A stretch of 64,000 bases of DNA from Lutibacter profundi (GTDB lineage: Bacteria; Bacteroidota; Bacteroidia; Flavobacteriales; Flavobacteriaceae), in assembly GCF_001543325.1 (NCBI RefSeq), contig NZ_CP013355.1, positions 2,755,001 to 2,819,000 of the forward strand, given 5' to 3'. Below, one piece after another: positions 17,145 to 26,083 of the stretch (positions are counted from its first letter, which is position 1; every line of letters begins with the position of its first letter). The translations under genes and the position numbers were made by a program. The notes below the pieces were generated by a model. The model did not search any database, was not told the DNA's origin, and was given only the letters and a program-made list of their open reading frames with translations.

Positions 17145-20102
17145 TTAAAAGTTTAAATTAACACCAAGCATATAAATTTTTGGTCTAGGGTAAATATTAT
17201 AATCAATACCTCCACTTACTTCAGGATCTAAACCTTTATAATCAGTAATAGTAATTATATTTTGGGCTGATCCAATAATTGATAAATTAGAACCTTCACT
17301 TAATACATTACCAAAATTATAGCCTACGCTAATATTATCTAATTTTAGGAATGAAGCATCTTGTATATAGTAATCTGATAAATATCTTTCAGCTCCACCG
17401 TTTATAAATCCTGTTTCTAAAACATTCTTAACACCATTTGAAATCACATTTGGAAATGCTGCATTTAATAATTGATGATTGAAACCTAGATTAGAATCAA
17501 CATTATTGTATGCATAGTTTCCTAGGCTACCTCTCCAGGCCATATTAAAATTCCATTTTTTATAATTTAAGTCTGTCGTAAATCCGAAGGTGAAATCAGC
17601 TGCGGGTTTTTCATTTCTGTATTTATCAGCAATAGTTATTACACCATCGTTATTTCTATCAACATAAACACCTTCAATTGGTTTTCCAGTTGAATCATAT
17701 ACTTGTTGATATACAAAGAATGCACTAGGCGCATAACCAACACTGTGAATTTGAACGGTATTACCAACACCTCCACTAAAGATACCTACAGGAACACCTT
17801 CGTAATCTGGACCATCATTAGTTGTTAATTGTGTTATTTCAGTATCAGCATATGTAAAGTTTAAGCCTATGTTTAAATTTAAATCATCAGTTCTAATAGG
17901 TTTAATATTAAGCATAAGTTCAACACCTTTATTTTCCATTTTACCAATATTAGCATCTCCTGCGTTTGATAAAGAAGAACCTCCTGGGAATGGAATAAAG
18001 TTTAATAAATCTTTTGTTCTTCTGAAGTAAGCATCAATAGAACCTGTTAAGTAATCATCAAATAATCCAAAGTCTAAACCTGCATTATAAGTTTCAGTTT
18101 CTTCCCATTTTAAGGTTGTATTAAATGGTTCAGCTCTAAATGTTGTGATATATGAACTGCCAAATTGATATTGAGCTGTATTGGTACCAGCCAAATAAGT
18201 TGCAATTGCTGGGTAATAACTACCTATATCTTGTTGACCTGTGATACCCCAACTTAAACGAAGTTTTAAATTAGAAAACGTTTTAGAGTTTTTCATGAAA
18301 TCTTCTTCATAAATTTTCCAAGCTAAAGCTGCAGCAGGGAAGTTAGCCCATCTGTTTTCTTTGCTAAATCTAGAAGATCCGTCTCTTCTATACGTTAAGG
18401 TTAGTAAATATTTATCAGCAAATGCATATTTAAGTCTTCCAAAAAACGATTGTAAATTTAATTCGTTATAGTAATCAAAAGTTTCTGTTAAAGTAGGATC
18501 TTGAATATTATTTGTATTAAACCCTTCATTAGTAAAGTTTTGGTAAGAATATCCTGCCATAACATCAATAGAACTATTGATTGATTTTAAATCTTTAGCA
18601 TAATTTAAATAAAAATCTGATAATATATTCTTTTTACTTTGTTCATAATGAGTTATGTTACCTAGTTTTGCTAGTTCAACTGAACTTGCTGTAGCAGAGT
18701 TAAAAGTAGTATCATCTCCGTAACTATTTGATATATCATATCCTAAATTTAGATTAGCTCTTAATTCAGGTAAAAAATGCATTTTATAATCAAATTGAAT
18801 ATTTCCAATACTTCTGGTTGCATTTGAAGAATTATTTCTTTGTTTTAATAAAGCTACAGGATTTTTAGGAGCTCCAACAGCTACAGGGTTTCCATCAGGT
18901 TGAAGCCATTGAAAATAACCTCCGTATGGTGAAGCGTTATCGTAAACAGGTTTTGTTGGGTCAAAGGCAATAGCATTGCTAATAGCTCCTGTGTCAGCAA
19001 ACCGGTTATTAATCATAGAAACTTTGGTGTTTAGATCTATTTTTAAGTGATCGTCTAATAGTTTTGAAGCAACACTTAATGAAAATGTTGATCTTTCAAG
19101 TTTGGAAGTTAATAATGTACCTTCTTGGCTTGTATATCCAATAGATCCTCTAATTCTTAAATTTTCAGTACCACCTCTTAAACTTAAATTATGGTCTGTA
19201 CCATATCCTGTTCTAAATATTTCATTTTGCCAATTTGTATTTGCATTACCTAATAAGGCAATATCACTTGGTAATCCATTTGCATTTACATAATCTCTAA
19301 ATTGATTTACCGAAAGAACATCAACAGTACTTATATTTTCGTTTACAGAAAAGTTAGAGCTATAAGTTCCTTTAAGCCCATCAGCAGTTCCTTTTTTAGT
19401 TGTAATAATAATAACACCATTTGAAGCTCTAGAACCATAAATTGCAGTTGCAGAAGCATCTTTCAAAATAGTATATGATTCAATATCATTTGGATTAATT
19501 GTGTTTAAAGGATTTCTTAATCCAGAAATACCCTCTTTATCTACAGGCACACCATCAATAATAAATAAAGGGTCATTGGAAGCATTCAATGATGCTCCAC
19601 CTCTAATTCTAATTGTAGATCCGCTACCAGGAGCACCACCATTCGATATTACTTGAATACCAGCAATTTTACCAGTTAACATTTGATCAGGTGATACAAT
19701 TACACCTCTATTTAAATCTTTTGGTTTAACTGTTGTAATTGATCCTGTGGCATCTTTTACAGTTGTTGTACCGTAACCAATAATTACAACTTCATTTAAT
19801 GTTTCTGTATCTTGCTCTAACGCTACATTAATAGTAGTGTTATCTCCTACAGTTATTTCCAGGGTACTAAACCCAATATAAGAAAATACAAGTACATCCC
19901 CCTTCTTTACGTTTTCTAAGGAATATTTTCCGTCAAAATCAGTTGAGGTTCCCTTTGTAGTCCCTTTTATAATAATACCAACTCCTGGTAATTCACTACC
20001 AGTAGCTTTTTCTGTTACTTTACCGGTTACTGTTTGTTGTGCAAACAAACTAATAGGTAAAAATACAATAACAGTCAATAGAAAAAGTTTGAAATTTTTC
20101 AT
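17145..20102 (-). CDS. susC: SusC/RagA-family TonB-linked outer-membrane receptor
   Basis: 985 residues. A signal peptide is cut before QQ (about residue 22). A carboxypeptidase-regulatory-like domain follows (TVTGKVTEKATGSELPGVGI...SYIGFSTLEI), then the SusC family plug (GYGTTTVKDATGSI, GKIAGIQVISNGGAPGSGSTIRIRGG, PLFIIDGVPVD, ILKDASATAIYGSRASNGVIIITTKKG) and a 22-strand-type barrel ending in PRPKIYMLGVNLNF with the terminal aromatic residue. With SusD it imports maltooligosaccharides into the periplasm using energy from an ExbB/ExbD/TonB system such as the one at 3587-5661. First gene of the minus-strand half of the locus. The 398-bp upstream region shared with the LacI-type regulator carries two operator-like palindromes. 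Confidence 0.95.
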   Translation of the reverse strand: MKNFKLFLLTVIVFLPISLFAQQTVTGKVTEKATGSELPGVGIIIKGTTKGTSTDFDGKYSLENVKKGDVLVFSYIGFSTLEITVGDNTTINVALEQDTETLNEVVIIGYGTTTVKDATGSITTVKPKDLNRGVIVSPDQMLTGKIAGIQVISNGGAPGSGSTIRIRGGASLNASNDPLFIIDGVPVDKEGISGLRNPLNTINPNDIESYTILKDASATAIYGSRASNGVIIITTKKGTADGLKGTYSSNFSVNENISTVDVLSVNQFRDYVNANGLPSDIALLGNANTNWQNEIFRTGYGTDHNLSLRGGTENLRIRGSIGYTSQEGTLLTSKLERSTFSLSVASKLLDDHLKIDLNTKVSMINNRFADTGAISNAIAFDPTKPVYDNASPYGGYFQWLQPDGNPVAVGAPKNPVALLKQRNNSSNATRSIGNIQFDYKMHFLPELRANLNLGYDISNSYGDDTTFNSATASSVELAKLGNITHYEQSKKNILSDFYLNYAKDLKSINSSIDVMAGYSYQNFTNEGFNTNNIQDPTLTETFDYYNELNLQSFFGRLKYAFADKYLLTLTYRRDGSSRFSKENRWANFPAAALAWKIYEEDFMKNSKTFSNLKLRLSWGITGQQDIGSYYPAIATYLAGTNTAQYQFGSSYITTFRAEPFNTTLKWEETETYNAGLDFGLFDDYLTGSIDAYFRRTKDLLNFIPFPGGSSLSNAGDANIGKMENKGVELMLNIKPIRTDDLNLNIGLNFTYADTEITQLTTNDGPDYEGVPVGIFSGGVGNTVQIHSVGYAPSAFFVYQQVYDSTGKPIEGVYVDRNNDGVITIADKYRNEKPAADFTFGFTTDLNYKKWNFNMAWRGSLGNYAYNNVDSNLGFNHQLLNAAFPNVISNGVKNVLETGFINGGAERYLSDYYIQDASFLKLDNISVGYNFGNVLSEGSNLSIIGSAQNIITITDYKGLDPEVSGGIDYNIYPRPKIYMLGVNLNF

Positions 20103-20223
20103 CTATTTTAAGTTAATTAATAATTAAGTTTTTAAATAATTTGTACTATTTTCATTACATTTCACTGTGTGAAGTTAAGAAGTTAACATTTGTTTAACAA
20201 TGATTACTGTCACTTTTAAAAAT

Positions 20224-20239
20224 ACGCAAACGTTTTCGT
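20224..20239. promoter_or_regulatory. LacI/PurR-type operator 1
   Basis: ACGCAAACGTTTTCGT is a near-perfect palindrome about the central CG, in the form recognised by LacI-family proteins (identical in pattern to the E. coli PurR box). The gene next to it encodes a LacI-family regulator. Confidence 0.7.
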
Positions 20240-20256
20240 GTTCATAACTTTTCAAC

Positions 20257-20269
20257 TCAAACGTTAAAG
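20257..20269. promoter_or_regulatory. LacI-type operator 2
   Basis: TCAAACGTTAAAG has the same AAACGTT core. Its central CG is 31 bp from that of operator 1, about three helical turns, placing both on one face of the DNA. Confidence 0.55.
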
Positions 20270-20378
20270 TAAATTAACTTTATGAGTACTTTTTTTTTAT
20301 AAATATGGATTTTTCAGTATTTTATTGTGTTTCGGATGAATCTTTCAGTCTATTTTTATATTATATGACTATAAATTT

Positions 20379-20386
20379 TATCTTTG
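20379..20386 (+). promoter_or_regulatory. -7 promoter box of the LacI-type regulator gene
   Basis: TATCTTTG matches TAnnTTTG. It predicts a leader of roughly 105 nt before the ATG at 20501. No clear -33 TTG was seen. Confidence 0.5.
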
Positions 20387-20500
20387 TAACAAGGGAAAGT
20401 AAGGCCTTGTTTATTTAAAATATACGGATATCAATTTCTTGTATAGATAAACTATTACAAGTGAATTCATTCTAATTAAAAAAAGCAATAAAAACGACAT

Positions 20501-21526
20501 ATGAAACCAAGAATTACTTTAAAAAAAATAGCAAAAGAATTTGGAGTATCTATATCAACGGTTTCAAAAGCGTTAAAAGACAGTCATGAAATTAGTGAAG
20601 AAACAAGGGGAAAGATAAAAGCCTTTGCAGATTATTATAATTACAAACCTAATAGTTTGGCACTTCAACTTCGCAATCAAAAAACATCAGTGATAGGTGT
20701 TATAATTCCTGAAATTGTTCATCATTTTTTCTCTACAGTTATCAATGGAATTGAGCAGTATGCTAATGAAAAAGGATACAATGTAATGGTCTGTTTGTCT
20801 AACGAATCCTATGAAAAAGAAGTTTCAAATTTTAGTGTACTAACAAATGGTAGTGTTGATGGGCTAATTGTTTCTATAGCAAGAGAAACTCAAGAAAACG
20901 AGGGATATAAACATTTTGATGCTATTATTTCTGATGATTTTCCATTGGTACTATTTGATAGAATAATTGATGAATTAAAATGTGACAAAGTAATAATTGA
21001 TGATATTGGGGGAGCATTTAAGGCAACAAACCATTTGATTGAAATTGGAGCAAAACGTATTGCATTAATAACTACTCAAGATTTTATTACGGTAGGTTCA
21101 TTAAGAAAGCAAGGCTATTTAAAGGCGTTGAAAACGAGAGGGATAACTATTGATGAAAATCTGATTTATAAAATTGATGATACTAAAGATTTATACAAAC
21201 AAATTGAAAAGGTTATTCAGGTTAAAAACCCACCAGATGCAATTTTAGCTGTAAATGAAATTTATGCAGCTATTGCCTTAAAAATAGCTAAAGAAAAGGG
21301 GTTGTCTATACCTAAAGATATTGCTATTATAGGCTTTACAAGCGGTTTAATATCTGAATTTACAGATCCAGCATTAACTTCAGTTGAGCAACATGGTGAT
21401 TTAATGGGAAAACAAGCAGCGGAGTTGTTAATAAATAGAATTGAAAATACTGCACCAAGTGAATATCAAAAAGTAGTAATATCATCAAATTTAAAAATTA
21501 GGAAATCTACTTTATCAGAGAACTAG
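20501..21526 (+). CDS. LacI-family transcriptional regulator of the glucan locus
   Basis: 341 residues. The N-terminal helix-turn-helix and hinge helix are clear: TLKKIAKEFGVSISTVSKALKDS (about 4-26), then NYKPNSLALQLRNQKT. The periplasmic-binding-like effector domain follows (VIGVIIPEIVHHFFSTVINGIEQYA, VDGLIVSI, LVLFDRII, AIIGFTSGLISEFTDPALTSVEQ). It should bind CG-centred palindromes such as those at 20224 and 20257 and respond to a sugar, probably maltose or a maltooligosaccharide. It is divergent to susC and precedes the MFS-PgmB-GH65 operon. Note that B. theta's Sus regulator SusR is a different, membrane-bound type; LacI regulators of this position are known in flavobacterial maltodextrin loci. 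Confidence 0.92.
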   Translation: MKPRITLKKIAKEFGVSISTVSKALKDSHEISEETRGKIKAFADYYNYKPNSLALQLRNQKTSVIGVIIPEIVHHFFSTVINGIEQYANEKGYNVMVCLSNESYEKEVSNFSVLTNGSVDGLIVSIARETQENEGYKHFDAIISDDFPLVLFDRIIDELKCDKVIIDDIGGAFKATNHLIEIGAKRIALITTQDFITVGSLRKQGYLKALKTRGITIDENLIYKIDDTKDLYKQIEKVIQVKNPPDAILAVNEIYAAIALKIAKEKGLSIPKDIAIIGFTSGLISEFTDPALTSVEQHGDLMGKQAAELLINRIENTAPSEYQKVVISSNLKIRKSTLSEN

Positions 21527-21628
21527 TGTTAAAAAAAAATCTATATAACTCAAAGGTTATAGTACTTGATTTGTAGGGTTCTAACTAAAATCTTCTTTCA
21601 AAAAAAATTAAACTTCATTTTTTTTATT

Positions 21629-21636
21629 TATATTTG
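21629..21636 (+). promoter_or_regulatory. -7 promoter box of the maltodextrin-degradation operon
   Basis: TATATTTG matches TAnnTTTG, 105 bp before the MFS start at 21741. No good -33 TTG was found, consistent with regulation. Confidence 0.55.
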
Positions 21637-21691
21637 TCGGGTAAAAGACAATTTTACAACATACTATTTTTTCACACTTCACGCGAAACAT

Positions 21692-21711
21692 TTAAAGCAG
21701 TACTGCTTTAA
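21692..21711. promoter_or_regulatory. 20-bp perfect palindrome in the operon leader
   Basis: TTAAAGCAGTACTGCTTTAA is fully self-complementary and lies downstream of the -7 box and 29 bp before the MFS start. It could be a repressor site or an RNA hairpin near the ribosome-binding region. Confidence 0.5.
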
Positions 21712-21740
21712 GCTGTTTGTTTATTATAATAGAAATATTT

Positions 21741-23105
21741 ATGGAAAAACGGAAACTTAGTTTCTGGGAAATCTGGAATTTAAGTTTCGGATTCTTAGGA
21801 ATTCAAATGGGTTTTGCTTTGCAAAATGCCAATGCAAGTAGAATATTACAAATTTTTGGTGCTCATGTTGAAGAGTTATCATGGTTTTGGATAGTTGCTC
21901 CGCTTACAGGATTAATTGTTCAGCCTATAATTGGATATTACAGTGATAGAACATGGACTCGTTTAGGTAGAAGGCGTCCTTATTTTTTAACAGGAGCAAT
22001 TTTAGCTTCTTTAGGACTTATTTTTATGCCAAATGCAGCTATGTTTACAGCTTTTTTACCTGCTTTATGGGTAGGTGCAGGTCTGCTAATGATAATGGAT
22101 GCATCTTTTAATATAGCAATGGAACCTTTTAGAGCATTAGTTGCTGATATATTACCATCAGATCAAAGAACCTTAGGATTTAGTATTCAAACTATTTTAA
22201 TTGGTATTGGAGCAGTTGTTGGTTCGTGGTTACCGTATGCTTTAACTAATTGGTTTGGTATTGCAAACACGGCTCAGTCAGGAGAGGTACCTTTAAACTT
22301 GCTATTATCTTTTATAATAGGTGCAATTGTACTATTAGTAAGCATAATAGTTACAGTAGTTACTACTAAAGAGTATTCTCCAGAAGAAATGGCGCAAATG
22401 CAATTAAGTGAAGAAGGCAATATTGAAGAAGAAGAGAAAGAAGAAGAAAAATCAAGTATCTTGGATATTTTTTCTGATTTTAAGAAAATGCCATTGACTA
22501 TGAAACAATTGAGTTTTGTTCAATTCTTTTCATGGTTTGGTTTATTTGGTATGTGGGTTTTTTCTACCCCAGCTATTGCTCACCATATTTATGGACTACC
22601 ATTATCAGATTCTAGTAGTGAAGCGTATCAAAATGCCGGAGATTGGGTAGGAGTTTTGTTTGGTGTATATAATTTGGTTTCAGCCATATATGCCTTTTTC
22701 TTACCTGCAATTGCTAAAAAAATAGGTAGAAAAAGAACACATGAAATTTCATTAGTTATTGGAGGTTTAGGATTGGTGTCAATATTTATAATGCCAAATC
22801 AATATTGGTTAATTTTATCTATGGTTGGAGTAGGAATTGCTTGGGCAAGTATTTTGGCTATGCCATATGCAATTTTAGCAGGTTCAATTCCAGTTAAAAA
22901 AATGGGGGTTTATATGGGTATTTTTAACTTTTTTATTGTAATTCCTCAAATAATAAATGCTTTAATTGGTGGGCCAATTGTAAAATACCTATACGGAGGC
23001 GATGCAATTTATGCATTAATAGCAAGTGGTGTCTCATTTTTAATTGCCGCAATGTTAGTATCAAGAGTAAAAGATGTTGATGATAAAGTAGTTATAGTTA
23101 AATAA
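21741..23105 (+). CDS. MFS sugar transporter (SLC45/GPH-like), probable maltose carrier
   Basis: 454 residues from the ATG at 21741; an upstream in-frame ATG at 21717 adds only a weak MFIIIEIF extension. Twelve hydrophobic segments. Landmarks are GYYSDRTWTRLGRRRPYF (about residue 70-88, the MFS loop 2-3 signature in the SLC45/sucrose-transporter form), FRALVADILPSDQRT near 130, and an acidic central cytoplasmic loop (EEEEKEEEKSS) between the two halves. It should move maltose or short maltooligosaccharides across the inner membrane with protons. First gene of an operon with pgmB (overlap/abutting) and a GH65 phosphorylase, which strongly suggests maltose. Confidence 0.9.
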   Translation: MEKRKLSFWEIWNLSFGFLGIQMGFALQNANASRILQIFGAHVEELSWFWIVAPLTGLIVQPIIGYYSDRTWTRLGRRRPYFLTGAILASLGLIFMPNAAMFTAFLPALWVGAGLLMIMDASFNIAMEPFRALVADILPSDQRTLGFSIQTILIGIGAVVGSWLPYALTNWFGIANTAQSGEVPLNLLLSFIIGAIVLLVSIIVTVVTTKEYSPEEMAQMQLSEEGNIEEEEKEEEKSSILDIFSDFKKMPLTMKQLSFVQFFSWFGLFGMWVFSTPAIAHHIYGLPLSDSSSEAYQNAGDWVGVLFGVYNLVSAIYAFFLPAIAKKIGRKRTHEISLVIGGLGLVSIFIMPNQYWLILSMVGVGIAWASILAMPYAILAGSIPVKKMGVYMGIFNFFIVIPQIINALIGGPIVKYLYGGDAIYALIASGVSFLIAAMLVSRVKDVDDKVVIVK

Positions 23106-23762
23106 ATGAAAAAAGAAATAGGTTTTATATTCGATTTAGATGGTGTTATAGTTGATACAGCAAAGTATCATTACTTAGCCTGGAAAAATTTAGCAAATTC
23201 ATTAGGTTTTAATTTTACTGAAAAACAAAATGAGCAATTGAAAGGAGTTAGTAGGGTTAAATCGCTTGAAATATTGCTAAAATATGGAAATGTTAAGCTA
23301 TCTGAAGAAAAAAAACAATCTTTATTACTCGAAAAAAATAAAGAATATTTAGAATATGTTTATAAAATGACACCCAAAGAAATTCTTCCGGGAGTAAACC
23401 AACTATTAACTTTTTTGGAAACAAACAATATAAAGTTTGCCTTGGGTTCAGCTAGCAAAAATGCACCATTAATCCTGGAAAAAGTTGAATTGTATAAGAG
23501 GTTTACTGCAATTGTTGATGGTAACGATGTTTCTAAAGCAAAACCAAACCCGGAAGTTTTTTTAATAGGTGCCAAAAAATTAGGTATGAAACCTGAAAAT
23601 TGTATTGTAGTTGAAGATGCAATAGCAGGAATTCAGGCCGCTAATGCAGCTAAAATGATAAGTATTGGAATAGGAGATAAAAAAGTATTAAGTGAAGCAG
23701 CTTATGTTTTTAAGGACATGACGGAAATTACTCCAGATTTTTTAAAAAATCTAATCAATTAG
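23106..23762 (+). CDS. pgmB: Beta-phosphoglucomutase
   Basis: 218 residues, HAD superfamily with a helical cap. Motif I is FDLDGVIVDTAKYH, with nucleophile Asp10 and acid/base Asp12. The GVSRVKSLEILL cap segment is typical of beta-PGM. Motif II is GSASKNAP, and motif III/IV is KAKPNPEVFLIGAKKLG with VEDAIAGIQAANAA. The enzyme converts beta-glucose-1-phosphate to glucose-6-phosphate in the cytoplasm. It starts directly after the MFS stop and is followed 4 bp later by the GH65 phosphorylase that makes its substrate. Confidence 0.95.
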   Translation: MKKEIGFIFDLDGVIVDTAKYHYLAWKNLANSLGFNFTEKQNEQLKGVSRVKSLEILLKYGNVKLSEEKKQSLLLEKNKEYLEYVYKMTPKEILPGVNQLLTFLETNNIKFALGSASKNAPLILEKVELYKRFTAIVDGNDVSKAKPNPEVFLIGAKKLGMKPENCIVVEDAIAGIQAANAAKMISIGIGDKKVLSEAAYVFKDMTEITPDFLKNLIN

Positions 23763-23766
23763 AAAA

Positions 23767-26073
23767 ATGAATAAAAATTATATAGTTCCAAATGAATGGT
23801 CAATTGTAGAGGAAGTTTTTGACACAAAAAATGTCAAAGCTTCTGAAAGTCTGTTTAGTATTGGGAATGGATCAATGGGGCAACGAGCCAATTTTGAAGA
23901 AGATTATTCAGGCGAAACACTACAAGGAAGTTATATTGGAGGTGTTTATTACCCTGATAAAACTAGAGTAGGTTGGTGGAAAAACGGATACCCAGAATAT
24001 TTTGCTAAAGTGTTAAATGCTCCCAATTGGATAGGCATCCATATACAAATTAACGGTACTAATTTAGACTTAAATTTGTGTGAAGTTGCTAATTTCAGAA
24101 GAGAGCTAAACATGAAAGAAGGTTGGTTAAGTCGCTCTTTTAAAGCAACACTAAAAACAGGAGAACAAATACTAGTTAAAACCAAAAGATTAATAAGTAT
24201 TGAATTAAACGAAGTTGGAGCTATAGAATATAGTATTACAGCAGTTAATTTCTCAGGAGAAATCACCTTTTCACCTTATATTGATGCTGGTATCGTAAAT
24301 GAAGATTCAAATTATAATGAGTATTTTTGGGAAACATTGCAGATTGTAGAGGGAGAAAATAAAGGAAGTATTTTATCTAAAACTCTGAAAACAGAATTTC
24401 ATGTAGCAACAGCAATGAATGTTTCTTTTACATTAAATAATCTAAAGTTAGAGGTTTTACAGGAAACCAACATAGAAGAAAAATCATTAACTTATAGTTA
24501 TAAAATCGATGTTTCACAGGGGGATGTAGCTACAATTTATAAATATGGAAGCTATGTGAGTTCTCTTAACTATAAAAATAATGAATTAATTGAAGCCTCG
24601 TTTCAAAATGTTCAAACAGCAAGTGAATTAAGGTTTGAAGATTTGTTGAACCTTCAAAAGCAATCATGGGCAACAATTTGGCGTACAGCTGATATAGTAA
24701 TTGAAGGAGATATAAAAGCGCAACAAGGAATACGGTTTAATATTTTTCAATTAAATCAGACTTATATGGGGACTGATGCCCGTTTAAATATAGGTCCAAA
24801 AGGATTTACAGGAGAAAAATACGGAGGAAGCACCTATTGGGATACTGAAGCTTATTGTATTCCTTTTTATATGGGGACAAAAGATGCCCAAGTTGCAAAG
24901 AATCTTTTATTATACAGATACAATCAGTTAGATAAAGCTATAGAAAATGCTCAAAAATTAGGATTTACAAATGGAGCCGCATTATACCCAATGGTTACTA
25001 TGAATGGTGAAGAATGCCATAACGAGTGGGAAATTACTTTTGAAGAAATTCATAGAAATGGAGCCATGATTTACGGAATTTATAACTATGTAAATTATAC
25101 AAATGATTTTGAGTATATTCCTAAATTTGGATTAGAAGTTATGATTGGTGTTGCGCGTTTTTGGTATCAAAGAGCTAACTTTTCAGCAGTAAAAAACCAA
25201 TACGTAATTTTAGGAGTAACAGGACCAAATGAATATGAAAATAATGTAAATAATAATTTTTACACCAATTATTTGGCAAAATGGTGTATAGAATATGCTG
25301 TTGAATCTTTGCAAAAAGTTAAAAACGAATATCCAGAAGATTATAGTAGAGTATTTGCTAAAGCAAGTTTAACAGAAACTGAAACTAAAGAATGGTTACA
25401 AGTAGCCAATAATATGTATTTTCCCTTTAGTGAAAAACATAATGTTTACTTACAACAAGATGACTTTTTAGATAAAGAATTAATTCCAGCGGCAGAATTA
25501 TCAAAAAAAGAACGTCCAATAAACCAAAAATGGTCATGGGATCGTATTTTACGTTCATGCTATATTAAACAGGCCGATGTTTTACAAGGAATGTTCTTTT
25601 TTGAAGATAAATTTACAAAACAAGAATTAGAACGCCATTTTGATTTTTATGAGCCATTAACGGTTCATGAATCTTCACTTTCTCCTTGTGTACATTCTAT
25701 CTTGGCAGCTTCAATTGATAGAATGCCAAAAGCATACGAACAATATGTGAGGACTGCTCGGTTAGATTTAGATGATTACAATCATGAAGTAGATGAAGGT
25801 TGCCATATCACTAGTATGGCAGGTACTTGGATGTCAATTGTTCAAGGTTTTGGAGGTATGAGAGTTTCTGAAGATGGAAAATTAGTATTCAACCCTCAAA
25901 TTCCTAAACAGTGGAAATCTTATTCATTTACAATTAACTTTAGAAATCAAATTCTAAAAATAAAAGTAAATCAAGCCAAAACTATTTTTGAACTTGAAGG
26001 GACACATGAATTACAAATTAAAGTAAATAATAAAACAATTATTGTTACACCCAATAATTTGGTAACAGTTTAA
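23767..26073 (+). CDS. GH65 glycoside phosphorylase, probable maltose phosphorylase
   Basis: 768 residues, usual GH65 length. Landmarks are the N-terminal beta-sandwich (FSIGNGSMGQRANFEE), the (alpha/alpha)6 barrel with GEKYGGSTYWDTEAYC near 350, GEECHNEWEITFEEIHRN near 414, and GPNEYENNVNNNFYTNYLAKWC with the general acid Glu489. No signal peptide, so cytoplasmic. Maltose plus phosphate gives beta-glucose-1-phosphate and glucose. Specificity for maltose over trehalose or kojibiose is inferred from the amylolytic neighbours and the HNEWEITFEEIHRN form. It sits between pgmB and a GH13 gene with gaps of 4 and 10 bp. Confidence 0.92.
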   Translation: MNKNYIVPNEWSIVEEVFDTKNVKASESLFSIGNGSMGQRANFEEDYSGETLQGSYIGGVYYPDKTRVGWWKNGYPEYFAKVLNAPNWIGIHIQINGTNLDLNLCEVANFRRELNMKEGWLSRSFKATLKTGEQILVKTKRLISIELNEVGAIEYSITAVNFSGEITFSPYIDAGIVNEDSNYNEYFWETLQIVEGENKGSILSKTLKTEFHVATAMNVSFTLNNLKLEVLQETNIEEKSLTYSYKIDVSQGDVATIYKYGSYVSSLNYKNNELIEASFQNVQTASELRFEDLLNLQKQSWATIWRTADIVIEGDIKAQQGIRFNIFQLNQTYMGTDARLNIGPKGFTGEKYGGSTYWDTEAYCIPFYMGTKDAQVAKNLLLYRYNQLDKAIENAQKLGFTNGAALYPMVTMNGEECHNEWEITFEEIHRNGAMIYGIYNYVNYTNDFEYIPKFGLEVMIGVARFWYQRANFSAVKNQYVILGVTGPNEYENNVNNNFYTNYLAKWCIEYAVESLQKVKNEYPEDYSRVFAKASLTETETKEWLQVANNMYFPFSEKHNVYLQQDDFLDKELIPAAELSKKERPINQKWSWDRILRSCYIKQADVLQGMFFFEDKFTKQELERHFDFYEPLTVHESSLSPCVHSILAASIDRMPKAYEQYVRTARLDLDDYNHEVDEGCHITSMAGTWMSIVQGFGGMRVSEDGKLVFNPQIPKQWKSYSFTINFRNQILKIKVNQAKTIFELEGTHELQIKVNNKTIIVTPNNLVTV

Positions 26074-26083
26074 AAGCATTTAT

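Larger units (their letters stand above)
20103..20500. other. Divergent control region between susC and the LacI-type regulator
   Basis: 398 bp without a gene. It contains an imperfect palindrome CATTTGTTTAACAATG about 90 bp upstream of susC, two LacI-type operators (20224-20239 and 20257-20269), and a plus-strand -7 box at 20379-20386 for the regulator. I found no exact TAnnTTTG box for susC, which may mean a weak, activator-dependent promoter. Confidence 0.6.

Noticed and set aside
21566-21760. 64-codon frame before the MFS gene
   Set aside because: It covers the -7 box and palindrome, has a Phe/Lys-rich composition typical of AT-rich noncoding DNA, and overlaps the transporter start.
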